Positions 40,970 to 48,036 of a stretch of DNA of 64,000 nt are shown one piece after another. Each line of letters begins with the position of its first letter. Position 1 is the first letter of the stretch. The DNA lies in the NCBI RefSeq assembly GCF_000758325.1, contig NZ_CP009459.1, positions 62,001 through 126,000 of the forward strand, given 5' to 3'. The notes beneath the pieces are model-generated. The model saw only the letters and a list, made by a program, of their open reading frames with translations. It ran no database searches and had not been told where the DNA came from. Source of the DNA: Cedecea neteri. GTDB taxonomy: Bacteria; Pseudomonadota; Gammaproteobacteria; Enterobacterales; Enterobacteriaceae. A program made the translations under genes and the position numbers.

Positions 40970-41308
40970 TTATGACGCCCTTTTGAGACCCGATGTAAAG
41001 AATATCAAAATCGAGGGTCCTAAAATGGCAAAGATCGCTAAGAAACTCCCTGACACTGTAATCAAAAGCACCAGGTCAGCCGATAAAGGAATCAACTTGT
41101 TTGGCGGTGATGGTTTAATCCTACGAATTGCTATGACCTGCCCCTCGTTGATTAATATATCGCGCGTGTAACCGCTGTTACTATCTTGTGCAGAGTTGTC
41201 CAATGATGTAGTAGCGAGCATCAATATCACAAGCAAAGTCGAAAAAATTAATGTTGCGCAGGAATTGGTTGTTTTAATATTGTCTGATATGAATTTCCGT
41301 TGAGGCAT
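40970..41308 (-). CDS. Hypothetical small membrane protein
   Basis: A 112-residue protein that I do not recognise. It has a hydrophobic helix at about residues 18-35 (ATLIFSTLLVILMLATTS), a polar loop of about 40 residues with several basic positions, and a second hydrophobic helix at about 78-105. Both ends would face the same side of the membrane. GGGGGGC lies about 8 bases before the start. Lower GC content than the core and its place directly after ssrA suggest acquired DNA. No function is assigned. Confidence 0.5.
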   Translation of the reverse strand: MPQRKFISDNIKTTNSCATLIFSTLLVILMLATTSLDNSAQDSNSGYTRDILINEGQVIAIRRIKPSPPNKLIPLSADLVLLITVSGSFLAIFAILGPSILIFFTSGLKRAS

Positions 41309-41385
41309 AGAGAATGCCCCCCAAACACGCCCTGTACTTTATTTAAATGGTTGAGTTTGGGGTTGTTCATACAGGTGACAATTAG

Positions 41386-41796
41386 TTACTCAAGAGTGCT
41401 CACTAATCGCCCATCAGCATCACGAAACTCCGTTTTACCATAAGATGTCGTGGAAGTACCTTTTAGACTCCCATCAGCGTTACGATATTCCGTTTTTCCA
41501 TAAGATGTCGTAGAGGTTCCCTGCAAACTACCATCAGCATTACGATATTCTGTTTTTCCATAAGACGTTGTGGAAGACATTTTTAGGCTGCCGTCCGCAT
41601 TGTGATACTCTGTTTTCCCGTAAGACGTAGATGAAGATCCCTGCAGAGACCCATCAGCCCCATAGTAATCCGTTTTTCCATAAGCTGTTTTGGAAGAACC
41701 CTGCAAACTACCATCAGCAGCATGGTATTCGCCCGCGAAAGCAGATGTAGCCGAAGCACCACACAAAAACAATACGACTACAGATAACATTCTCAT
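41386..41796 (-). CDS. Secreted protein of 20-residue tandem repeats
   Basis: A 136-residue protein with a signal peptide (about 1-21, ending S-A-F-A) and then five consecutive 20-residue repeats plus a final partial one. The unit is EYRNADGSLQGTSTTSYGKT with small variations (DGSLQ or DGSLK; YGKTEY or YGKTDY). The repeat resembles MORN-like or other beta-hairpin repeats built on a Y/F-x-x-A-D-G-S-L core, but I do not recognise the family. AGGTG lies 5 bases before the start. No cysteine remains after signal cleavage. Export to the periplasm is expected; the function is unknown. Confidence 0.7.
   Translation of the reverse strand: MRMLSVVVLFLCGASATSAFAGEYHAADGSLQGSSKTAYGKTDYYGADGSLQGSSSTSYGKTEYHNADGSLKMSSTTSYGKTEYRNADGSLQGTSTTSYGKTEYRNADGSLKGTSTTSYGKTEFRDADGRLVSTLE
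41393..41735. repeat. 60-bp direct repeats inside the secreted repeat protein gene
   Basis: Five to six in-frame 60-bp units are visible. The block around TCCGTTTTTCCATAAG recurs every 60 bases, with minor changes. Such arrays can change copy number by slippage or recombination without breaking the frame. Confidence 0.85.
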
Positions 41797-42366
41797 AAAT
41801 CACCTATTTTGATAGAGATTAGAATTTTATACAGACAACGAGCAGGTAAATGGAACAGATACCAACAATTGAAACAGTACTGAGTAGTAACCATCGCGCG
41901 TCATCTAGCCGATGCTAGCTGAATAAATGATGTTGAGTATGTAGAGCCATAATCCCCTACCTTCCCATTAACTGGTGCTATACCAGTTACCATGACGTGC
42001 TACGAACTAAACTGCAAGGTAAAATAGTACGTAATATACCGCAATGCATTCTCCTGTTATCCGAAAATGATTGTTTCATTGGAATATAGTTTCGGAGTTA
42101 AATTTTAGCAGTATAGTTAATTTGGCCACCTGAACTATTCAACGCGTATACCAACCAGCATCTGTGCATCGCCAGGGGAAGCAGGGTAAACATTCAGATC
42201 TGTTAGCGACAAAGTAACCAAGAATGCACCTGTTTTCATCAATGATTAACAAGGGCCAAAGATAAGCGATAGTAAAAAAATAAAAGGTCTTTCCCCTGTA
42301 AATCCATCCATATTTTTTCTGCGAGGCACATTCCATTTATCCCCCCCTTTTCCCAGCAAAACCCTC
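41797..42366. other. Gene-poor AT-rich stretch
   Basis: About 570 bases with no gene that I can support. One 65-codon minus-strand ORF at 42139-42336 lacks a convincing ribosome-binding site and family resemblance. No copy of the ssrA 3' end (a hallmark att repeat) was found here. Confidence 0.4.
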
Positions 42367-42374
42367 CAGCAAGG

Positions 42375-42380
42375 TATAAT
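42375..42380 (+). promoter_or_regulatory. -10 element upstream of symE-like gene
   Basis: A perfect TATAAT with GG before it, about 150 bases upstream of the SymE-type start codon. The resulting long, purine-rich 5' untranslated RNA fits a transcript controlled after transcription. No LexA box, which controls symE in E. coli, was recognised. Confidence 0.4.
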
Positions 42381-42476
42381 TCCCGCATGAATCAATCAGA
42401 AAGCACAAACCAAAAGCAGTAAGAGCAGAAGTAAGAGAGCAGTAAGAAAAGAAGACAAAAGAAAGCGCGATTAAGG

Positions 42477-42550
42477 CAGGCGGCAACCCGCCCTAACCGC
42501 TAATCACAACCAACTACCAACGGAGTTGACCATGACTGAAGAGCATAATA
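42477..42550 (-). ncRNA. Candidate SymR-type antisense RNA
   Basis: On the minus strand a promoter-like pair TTGTGG (42569-42574) and TATTAT (42545-42550), 18 bp apart, would start an RNA near 42537. That RNA would cover the symE-like start codon and ribosome-binding site. A GGGCGG/CCGCC hairpin near 42477-42494 could end it. E. coli SymR has this same layout. The call rests on position and weak promoter matches only. Confidence 0.3.
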
Positions 42551-42870
42551 AGCCAGAGAACCACATCCCCACAACAACAAGGACTTATACTGTGGGCTAC
42601 ATTCGAGATTCGAAAAAATTCCAGCCTTCACCCGCCATAACGTTGAATGGGTTCTGGCTTGCAGACGCAGGTTTTGATACGGGCACAAGCGTGGAGGTGC
42701 GGGTTCTGCCGGGCTGCCTGATATTAACGGCCAAAGAGCCGCTGCCGCCGGTGGAAGAGCCAGAAATAATGCAGACGCTGCGCAAGGTGTGTAAGTTTTC
42801 CGCCCGCAGGCAGAAGCAGGTCAAAGCGTTTATCGAGGACGTGATCGCCCCTAAACCGCCGGTGCGTTAA
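42532..42870 (+). CDS. symE: SymE-family type I toxin
   Basis: A 112-residue protein of the SymE/AbrB-fold family. The core PAITLNGFWLADAGFDTGTS followed by VEVRVLPGCLILTA, and the C-terminal MQTLRKVCKFSARRQKQVKAFI, align closely with E. coli SymE (113 residues). SymE is an SOS-linked toxin, described as an RNA endonuclease or nucleoid-condensing protein, held down by the antisense RNA SymR. The start is ATG after CGGAG. It sits alone between the repeat-protein gene and the microcin exporter, typical of a mobile module. Confidence 0.85.
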   Translation: MTEEHNKPENHIPTTTRTYTVGYIRDSKKFQPSPAITLNGFWLADAGFDTGTSVEVRVLPGCLILTAKEPLPPVEEPEIMQTLRKVCKFSARRQKQVKAFIEDVIAPKPPVR

Positions 42871-43087
42871 CGGCTGAACCTGGCCCCGGTGAATTGCCGG
42901 GGTTAATGAACTAAATTTTACCGCCACGTTAATTTCACTTTAAATAACCCTGGAAATAAAAACCCTATTCCGGGTTCGGGCTTCTCTATATAAAATATAT
43001 TATTCCCTTCCGCCATAAGTATAAAAAAACTCACCGCATTGCTGGCGCGCGCAAACGCTTAAACTACTCTAATGAGTATAAAAAACG

Positions 43088-44398
43088 ATGATGGCCTGCT
43101 CTCTCCCAATGAACAGAAATATATTCCGCAAGGAAGCCATAGAGCACACCCGCAGCAACTGGCTGGGTAAAGCGTTACTGATCTCCGGGTATCCCGCCTG
43201 GGTGGTGGTTTTACTTTCCGCCGCGTTTTTAATTATTTTGATAAGCCTGATGGCCTTCTCCAGCTATACCCGGCGGATTAACGTCAGCGGGGAAGTCATC
43301 ACCCAGCCGCACGCCATCAATATCTTCTCTCCGCAGCAGGGGTTTATCACCCACACCTGGGTTAAAACCGGCGACAGCGTGGCAAAAGGCGATCATCTTT
43401 ATCAGATAGATACCAGCCGCTCGACCCAGTCGGGCAACGTCAGCCAGAACTCTATCGCCGCCATCCAGAAACAGATCCAGCTTATCGAGGAAATCATCCT
43501 CAAGCTGCAGCAGAACAAGCAGAAAACCGAGCAAAACCTCAGGCAGCAGCTGAATCAGTACCAGACCGCGCACGAGAAGTCCCTTGCCCTGGTGGCGAAC
43601 GCCGCCAAAGGCATGGAAGAGATGCGCCAGAGCATGGACAACTACGATGGCTACCAGCGCAAGGGCATGATCACCAAAGACCAGCTCAACAACCAGCGCT
43701 ACCTCTATTACCAGCAGCAAACCGCCTATCAAAGTCTGAACACCCAGAGCATTCAGGAAAGCCTGCAGATCACCAACCTGCAAAGCGAGCTCTCCACGCG
43801 GGCGACAGATTTTGACAACCAAATCTCCCAGTACCAGTTCCAGCTGAGCGGCCTCAACCGCCAGCTGGCGGAAGTGGACGGCGGCGGGACCGTGTTTATC
43901 GACGCCCCCAGCGACGGCAAAATCGACTCCCTGAGCGTCACCCAGGGGCAGATGGTCAACGCCGGCGACAGCCTCGCGCAGCTGGTGCCTAACGGGGGCG
44001 ACGGCTACGCGCTGGTGCTGTGGCTCCCCAACAGCAGCCTGCCCTACGTCACGCCGGGGGACAGCATCAACATCCGTTACGAAGCTTTTCCATTTGAGAA
44101 GTTCGGCCAGTTCCCTGGCAAGATCCTGTCGATTTCCAGCGTGCCTGCCTCGGCGCAGGAAATGGCGATGTACAACAATGTGCCCCGCCAGCCGTCCGGC
44201 ACCACCAATCAGCCCTTTTACAAAGTGCTGGTCGCGCTCGACCTGAGCCGCCTCACCGCCAGAGACAACCCCCTGCGGCTCTCCAGCGGCATGAAGGCGG
44301 AATCCACGCTATTCCTGGAAAAACGCCCCGTCTACCAGTGGATGCTCGCCCCTTACTACGACCTTAAAAAAAGCCTAACCGGACCCGTGCATGAATGA
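43088..44398 (+). CDS. Microcin export adaptor, CvaA/MchE type (HlyD family)
   Basis: A 436-residue membrane fusion protein; an ATG at 43109 (MNRNIFRKEAIEHT) would give 429 residues and fits the family start better. A membrane helix at about 38-60 is followed by a lipoyl half-motif, a long coiled coil (about 115-265) and a C-terminal barrel. Near-family signatures are YTRRINVSGEV, KIDSLSVTQGQMVNAGDSL, NIRYEAFPFEKFGQF and MKAESTLFLEKRPVYQWML, all shared with MchE and CvaA. It works with the next gene to export a class II microcin. Its end overlaps the ABC gene by 8 bases. Confidence 0.92.
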   Translation: MMACSLPMNRNIFRKEAIEHTRSNWLGKALLISGYPAWVVVLLSAAFLIILISLMAFSSYTRRINVSGEVITQPHAINIFSPQQGFITHTWVKTGDSVAKGDHLYQIDTSRSTQSGNVSQNSIAAIQKQIQLIEEIILKLQQNKQKTEQNLRQQLNQYQTAHEKSLALVANAAKGMEEMRQSMDNYDGYQRKGMITKDQLNNQRYLYYQQQTAYQSLNTQSIQESLQITNLQSELSTRATDFDNQISQYQFQLSGLNRQLAEVDGGGTVFIDAPSDGKIDSLSVTQGQMVNAGDSLAQLVPNGGDGYALVLWLPNSSLPYVTPGDSINIRYEAFPFEKFGQFPGKILSISSVPASAQEMAMYNNVPRQPSGTTNQPFYKVLVALDLSRLTARDNPLRLSSGMKAESTLFLEKRPVYQWMLAPYYDLKKSLTGPVHE

Positions 44399-46493
44399 AT
44401 CCGCTTTTAAAGACATGATGCATCAGCTGAACTTTAGCCTGCGCCGCAGAGTGCCCCAGGTCCTGCAAACGGAAGCGGCAGAGTGCGGCCTGGCTTGCCT
44501 GGTGATGGTCTGCCGCTACCACGGCATGAACATCGACCTCTTCAACCTGCGCCAGCGGTTTGGCATCTCCTCGCACGGCGCAACGCTGGCGTTGCTGATC
44601 GACATCGCCACCCAGCTGCGCCTGAAAAGCCGCCCGCTTTCGCTGGATCTGAACGAGCTGCGCGAGCTGAAAACGCCCTGCATTCTCCACTGGGACATGA
44701 GCCACTTTGTGGTGCTGGTCGCCGTCAAACGCTCGGGCTTTGTGATCCACGATCCGGGCTTTGGCCGCCGCGTCGTGGGCCTGGCGGAAATGTCCCAGCA
44801 TTTTACCGGCGTCGCGCTGGAGCTGTGGCCGGACAGCGAGTTTGCCCGCGTGACCCAGCGCAGCCGCCTCAGCTTCCGCACCCTGCTCGGCAACATCGGT
44901 GGCCTGAAAGGTTTTTTGACGAAAATCTTCTGCCTGTCTCTGGTGGTGGAGGCAATCAACCTGCTGATCCCCATCGGCACCCAGTTGGTGATGGACCACG
45001 TCATCATCGCCGAGGATCATGACTTACTGGCGCTGATCTGTATCGGGCTGCTGTTCTTTACCCTGTTTCGCACCTTCGTCAGCATGCTCCGGGCCTGGAC
45101 GTCGCTGGTGATGAATTCCCTGATTGAAGTGCAGTGGAAAGCGGGCATGTTCGATCACCTGCTCAAACTGCCGCTGGCCTATTTCGAAAAGCGCAAACTC
45201 GGCGATATCCAGTCCCGTTTTGGCTCCCTGGATACTATCCGCACCACGCTGACCACCAACCTGGTCAACGGCATTATCGACACCCTGATGTCGGTCGGCG
45301 TGCTGATTATGATGGTGCTTTACGGCGGCTGGCTGGTGTGGGTCGTGCTGGGCTTTACCGCGTTTTATATGGTGCTGCGCCTGGCCACCTACAACCAGTA
45401 CCGCCAGGCCTCGGAAGAGAAGATCGTCAAAGGCGCGCGGGCCAATTCCCACTTTATGGAAACCCTTTACGGCATCGGCACGCTGAAAGCGTTGGGGCTG
45501 TCCACCACGCGCTCGCAGTACTGGCTCAACCTCAATATAGATACCGCCAACGCCAACATCCGCATCACCAAGCTGGATATGCTGTTTGGGGGCATCAACA
45601 CCTTTATCGGTGCCGTCGACCAGATAGTGATTTTGTGGCTGGGCGCGCTGATGGTGATCAACGGCCAGATGACGCTCGGGATGTTCGTCGCCTTCAACGC
45701 CTATCGCGGGCAGTTCTCTGAGCGGGCAGCCAACCTGATCGATATGATCCTGCAGCTGCGTATGCTCGGCCTGCACAGCGACCGTATCGCCGATGTGGTG
45801 TTTACCGACACCGAAACCAGCCAGCCGCCTCGCAAGCTGCTACCCAAAAATCAGCCCGCCAGCTTTGAAGCCCGCGACCTGGTCTTCCAGTACGACGGGC
45901 TGTCGCGGCCGATTTTCGCCGATCTGAATATCACCGTCGCCGCCGGGGAAAGCGTGGCCATCGTGGGCCCTTCCGGGATCGGGAAAACAACCTTAATGAA
46001 GGTGATGGCCGGGCTACTCGATCCTACGCGCGGACAAATCCTGATCGACGGCCTGGACATCAGTAAAGTCGGGCTGAATAACTACCGCGACAGCATCGCC
46101 TGCGTGCTGCAGGACGACAAACTTTTTGCCGGGTCGATAGCCGACAACATCGGCAGCTTCGACATCAGCAAAGATGCAGAGCGCATTATCAGCTGCGCCC
46201 GGAACTGCAACATCCATGACGAAATTATGAGCCTGCCGATGGGCTATGAAACGCTGATTGGCGAACTGGGGGGCAACCTTTCCGGGGGGCAGAAACAGCG
46301 GCTGCTGATCGCCAGGGCGCTTTATCGTCAGCCCAATCTGCTGTTTCTCGACGAGGCCACCAGCCACCTGGATCTGGCCAATGAAGCCCATATCAATGCC
46401 GCTATCGCTTCGCTGAAAATAACCCGCATCTTTATTGCCCATCGCCCGTCAACAATCGCCAGCGCTAACCGGGTCATAGATTTAGGAGAGTGA
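44391..46493 (+). CDS. Microcin peptidase-ABC exporter, CvaB/MchF type
   Basis: A 700-residue exporter. The N-terminal C39 peptidase domain has an intact catalytic set at the CvaB positions: Cys32 in TEAAECGLAC, His105 in MSHFVVL and Asp121 in IHDPGFG. A six-helix membrane domain (about 165-440) is followed by the ATPase with Walker A GPSGIGKTT, signature LSGGQKQR, Walker B LLFLDEATSHLD and H-loop AHR. It would cut double-glycine leaders and export the mature peptide. It is coupled to the adaptor upstream. Its 3' end meets a convergent microcin unit. No outer membrane channel gene accompanies it. Confidence 0.94.
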   Translation: MNESAFKDMMHQLNFSLRRRVPQVLQTEAAECGLACLVMVCRYHGMNIDLFNLRQRFGISSHGATLALLIDIATQLRLKSRPLSLDLNELRELKTPCILHWDMSHFVVLVAVKRSGFVIHDPGFGRRVVGLAEMSQHFTGVALELWPDSEFARVTQRSRLSFRTLLGNIGGLKGFLTKIFCLSLVVEAINLLIPIGTQLVMDHVIIAEDHDLLALICIGLLFFTLFRTFVSMLRAWTSLVMNSLIEVQWKAGMFDHLLKLPLAYFEKRKLGDIQSRFGSLDTIRTTLTTNLVNGIIDTLMSVGVLIMMVLYGGWLVWVVLGFTAFYMVLRLATYNQYRQASEEKIVKGARANSHFMETLYGIGTLKALGLSTTRSQYWLNLNIDTANANIRITKLDMLFGGINTFIGAVDQIVILWLGALMVINGQMTLGMFVAFNAYRGQFSERAANLIDMILQLRMLGLHSDRIADVVFTDTETSQPPRKLLPKNQPASFEARDLVFQYDGLSRPIFADLNITVAAGESVAIVGPSGIGKTTLMKVMAGLLDPTRGQILIDGLDISKVGLNNYRDSIACVLQDDKLFAGSIADNIGSFDISKDAERIISCARNCNIHDEIMSLPMGYETLIGELGGNLSGGQKQRLLIARALYRQPNLLFLDEATSHLDLANEAHINAAIASLKITRIFIAHRPSTIASANRVIDLGE

Positions 46494-46616
46494 ACAGAGG
46501 CTTAAATAAGAGGAGACATTCCTCTTGTTTTTGCCAGGGCAATAGTGATTAAACAGAAAAGGAAAATATATAAACGCAAATAAAATATACAGCAGCACCT
46601 TTCCGGCGGCTGCCAT
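46482..46616 (-). CDS. Candidate 44-residue membrane peptide downstream of the microcin gene
   Basis: A small ORF on the microcin strand, 75 bases after the microcin stop. It reads MAAAGKVLLYILFAF with a hydrophobic core through about residue 23, then a basic stretch CPGKNKRN and a polar tail. One membrane helix is likely. It overlaps the last 12 bases of the exporter gene in antisense. Class II microcin immunity proteins are usually small membrane proteins encoded next to the precursor, so this is the best-placed immunity candidate. No good ribosome-binding site precedes it, and it is not recognised by sequence. Confidence 0.3.
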   Translation of the reverse strand: MAAAGKVLLYILFAFIYFPFLFNHYCPGKNKRNVSSYLSLCSLS

Positions 46617-46691
46617 ATATTATGGGGAGTGTTTTAATCCATTAAAATGCCGTTCCGTTATTCCATTGGGAAAAGCATTGCGTCCGTGATA

Positions 46692-46943
46692 TTAACGCTT
46701 GGTGCTGCCGAACAGACCGGTGCCGCCAAGCAGCCCGCCCAGAATAGAACTCACACCGCTAACCACGCTATTCACCACGCCACCCACAAGCTGGGTCACG
46801 CCATTGAGAACGCCGCCCACAACCGGCAGGCCGCTAACAATGCCGCCCACGGTGCCCAGCGGATCGCCCGCGCCGCCGATCACGCCATCCAGTAAACCCG
46901 CACCGCTAACTGACTTAACTTCCTGAGTGGATAATTCTTTCAT
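46692..46943 (-). CDS. Putative class II microcin precursor with double-glycine leader
   Basis: An 83-residue precursor. The start ATG at 46943 has GGTGA six bases upstream; an ATG four codons earlier has no such site. The leader MKELSTQEVKSVSGA matches the microcin V/H47 pattern (M-x-x-L-x-x-x-E-x-x-x-VSG-G/A), with predicted cleavage after Ala15 by the adjacent C39 exporter. The mature 68 residues are about 31% glycine, rich in Val/Leu/Ile, contain no cysteine, and repeat V-G-G or L-G-G blocks about every 10 residues, ending GLFGSTKR. Such glycine-zipper sequences suit membrane insertion. It is convergent with the exporter genes. No Ser-rich siderophore-attachment tail is present, so class IIa is favoured. 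I do not recognise a named microcin. Confidence 0.75.
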   Translation of the reverse strand: MKELSTQEVKSVSGAGLLDGVIGGAGDPLGTVGGIVSGLPVVGGVLNGVTQLVGGVVNSVVSGVSSILGGLLGGTGLFGSTKR

Positions 46944-47029
46944 GATTTTCACCATAATAAAATAAACGGAAAGAAAGGTTAAAAGCTCTCGCGGATAGTG
47001 AGGCGGTAAAACAATGCATTCCCTACCCT

Positions 47030-47057
47030 GATATAATTTCTAATACAGGCCAGGCAA
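47030..47057 (-). promoter_or_regulatory. Candidate promoter of the microcin gene
   Basis: On the minus strand TTGCCT (47057-47052) and TATATC (47035-47030) are separated by 16 bp, giving a leader RNA of about 80 bases before the start at 46943. Matches are moderate. No Fur box was recognised. Confidence 0.3.
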
Positions 47058-47099
47058 AAGATCAAACCACCATAAAACATTATTTTTTTATTTTTAATA

Positions 47100-47118
47100 G
47101 GCCTGTTTTTAACAGGCT
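47100..47118. other. Hairpin in the microcin-rarA intergenic region
   Basis: An inverted repeat GCCTGTT/AACAGGC with a short loop in a very AT-rich 400-base gap (46944-47350). It could separate the microcin and rarA units. The rest of the gap contains only very short ORFs that I cannot support. Confidence 0.4.
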
Positions 47119-47350
47119 TATAAATGTCACATTACTTTAATGGTGATTATTTGAATAAGCATTTGTACAAAATGGAATATAGCGAAAAGGTGGGTTAACT
47201 ATGTTATATATTGTATATAGGCAGGTTTATTTCATCGACTATATATTCATTCTGATTCAACAGTCTGAACGCCATTTTAATATGACTTAAAACGAAACAG
47301 GCATCCCCCAACCCGCTCTGACCAAAGAGCAGGCTGGAAGTCGATGTCTC

Positions 47351-47701
47351 TCAGGCCCCATAGCGGTTCCCGGTGTGCGCCAGCTGCCGACGCCACACGC
47401 CCGGCGCAATGCCGAACTGGCGCTTGAAGCTGCGGTTGAAAGACTGCTGCGAGTCAAAGCCCAGGGAGATCGCCACGTTCAGGATCGGCTCTTCGGTGCG
47501 GCTCAGGCGCTCGGCTGATTTCTTCAGCTTTTGCGCGCGAATGTACTCGCCCAGGTTGTAGCCGGTGTGCTGCTTGAAGATCCGCTGCAGGTGCCACTTC
47601 GAGTACCCTGCCCGCTCGGAAACGGTGTTGATGTCGAGGCGGCTGTCGAGGTGGTTATCAATCCAGCCGAGTAAATCATGCATGAAGGCATCGGTGCTCA
47701 T
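47351..47701 (-). CDS. rarA: AraC/XylS-type activator RarA
   Basis: A 116-residue protein from MSTDAFMHDLLGW, preceded by GGGAGAG. It is a stand-alone two-HTH DNA-binding domain like MarA, SoxS and RamA: AGYSKWHLQRIFKQHTGYNLGEYIR lies in the first HTH, and LGFDSQQSFNRSFKRQFG in the second. It lies directly upstream of and divergent to oqxAB, the place and orientation of rarA in Klebsiella and Enterobacter, where it activates oqxAB and other multidrug efflux genes. Confidence 0.88.
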   Translation of the reverse strand: MSTDAFMHDLLGWIDNHLDSRLDINTVSERAGYSKWHLQRIFKQHTGYNLGEYIRAQKLKKSAERLSRTEEPILNVAISLGFDSQQSFNRSFKRQFGIAPGVWRRQLAHTGNRYGA

Positions 47702-47827
47702 TGTCTCTCTCCCCTGCGGGTTTGTTAAAAGCATCTTTATCAGTTGCATTTAAATCTGACCTGCTTTGACAATAATTGCAAGTTTTATTGTTACATTAAA
47801 TCCTCGTTACAAATGGGCCTTTTTCGA

Positions 47828-47892
47828 ATGGCACAAATAGCACAGAAAGTGCAACAATTATTCTTGCACTTAGTTCTACGCCTTCCTACAAT
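47828..47892 (+). promoter_or_regulatory. oqxAB promoter with candidate marbox
   Basis: The promoter is TTGCAC (47864-47869), a 17-bp spacer, then TACAAT (47887-47892). Upstream at 47828-47846 the sequence ATGGCACAAATAGC partly matches the marbox consensus AYnGCACnnWnnRYYAAAY and is placed to bind RarA, MarA or SoxS. The promoter is well formed; the marbox has several mismatches. Confidence 0.55.
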
Positions 47893-48036
47893 CGCCGCGA
47901 TACTGTATTCGTAATTGATACACATTTTGTGCCGATGAGCGACACAAATGGCCTCAGGTCAGCCCGGACAAAGGAAGTGGCGCGGCACCCTCCGCTGCGT
48001 CTTGCCCGGCCGACTTCAACTATCGGAATAAGAATA

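Noticed and set aside
41393-41735. Regular 60-bp repeats as a possible CRISPR array
   Set aside because: The repeats are directly contiguous with no variable spacers and are in frame in a protein with a signal peptide.
42139-42336. 65-codon minus-strand ORF
   Set aside because: There is no convincing ribosome-binding site and no family resemblance, and the region is AT-rich where chance ORFs of this length are expected.
40851-42531. Search for a duplicated ssrA 3' end (att site) and integrase remnants
   Set aside because: No second copy of the CGCCAGCTCCACCA end and no integrase-like ORF was seen in this stretch.
46979-47080. 33-codon ORF upstream of the microcin gene on the same strand
   Set aside because: It has no ribosome-binding site, and the likely microcin promoter lies inside it, so it would not be in the transcript.
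47201-47290. 29-codon ORF with a good ribosome-binding site between the microcin and rarA genes
   Set aside because: It is on the strand opposite to the microcin, very short, and without a clear membrane helix; not enough support as an immunity or leader peptide.
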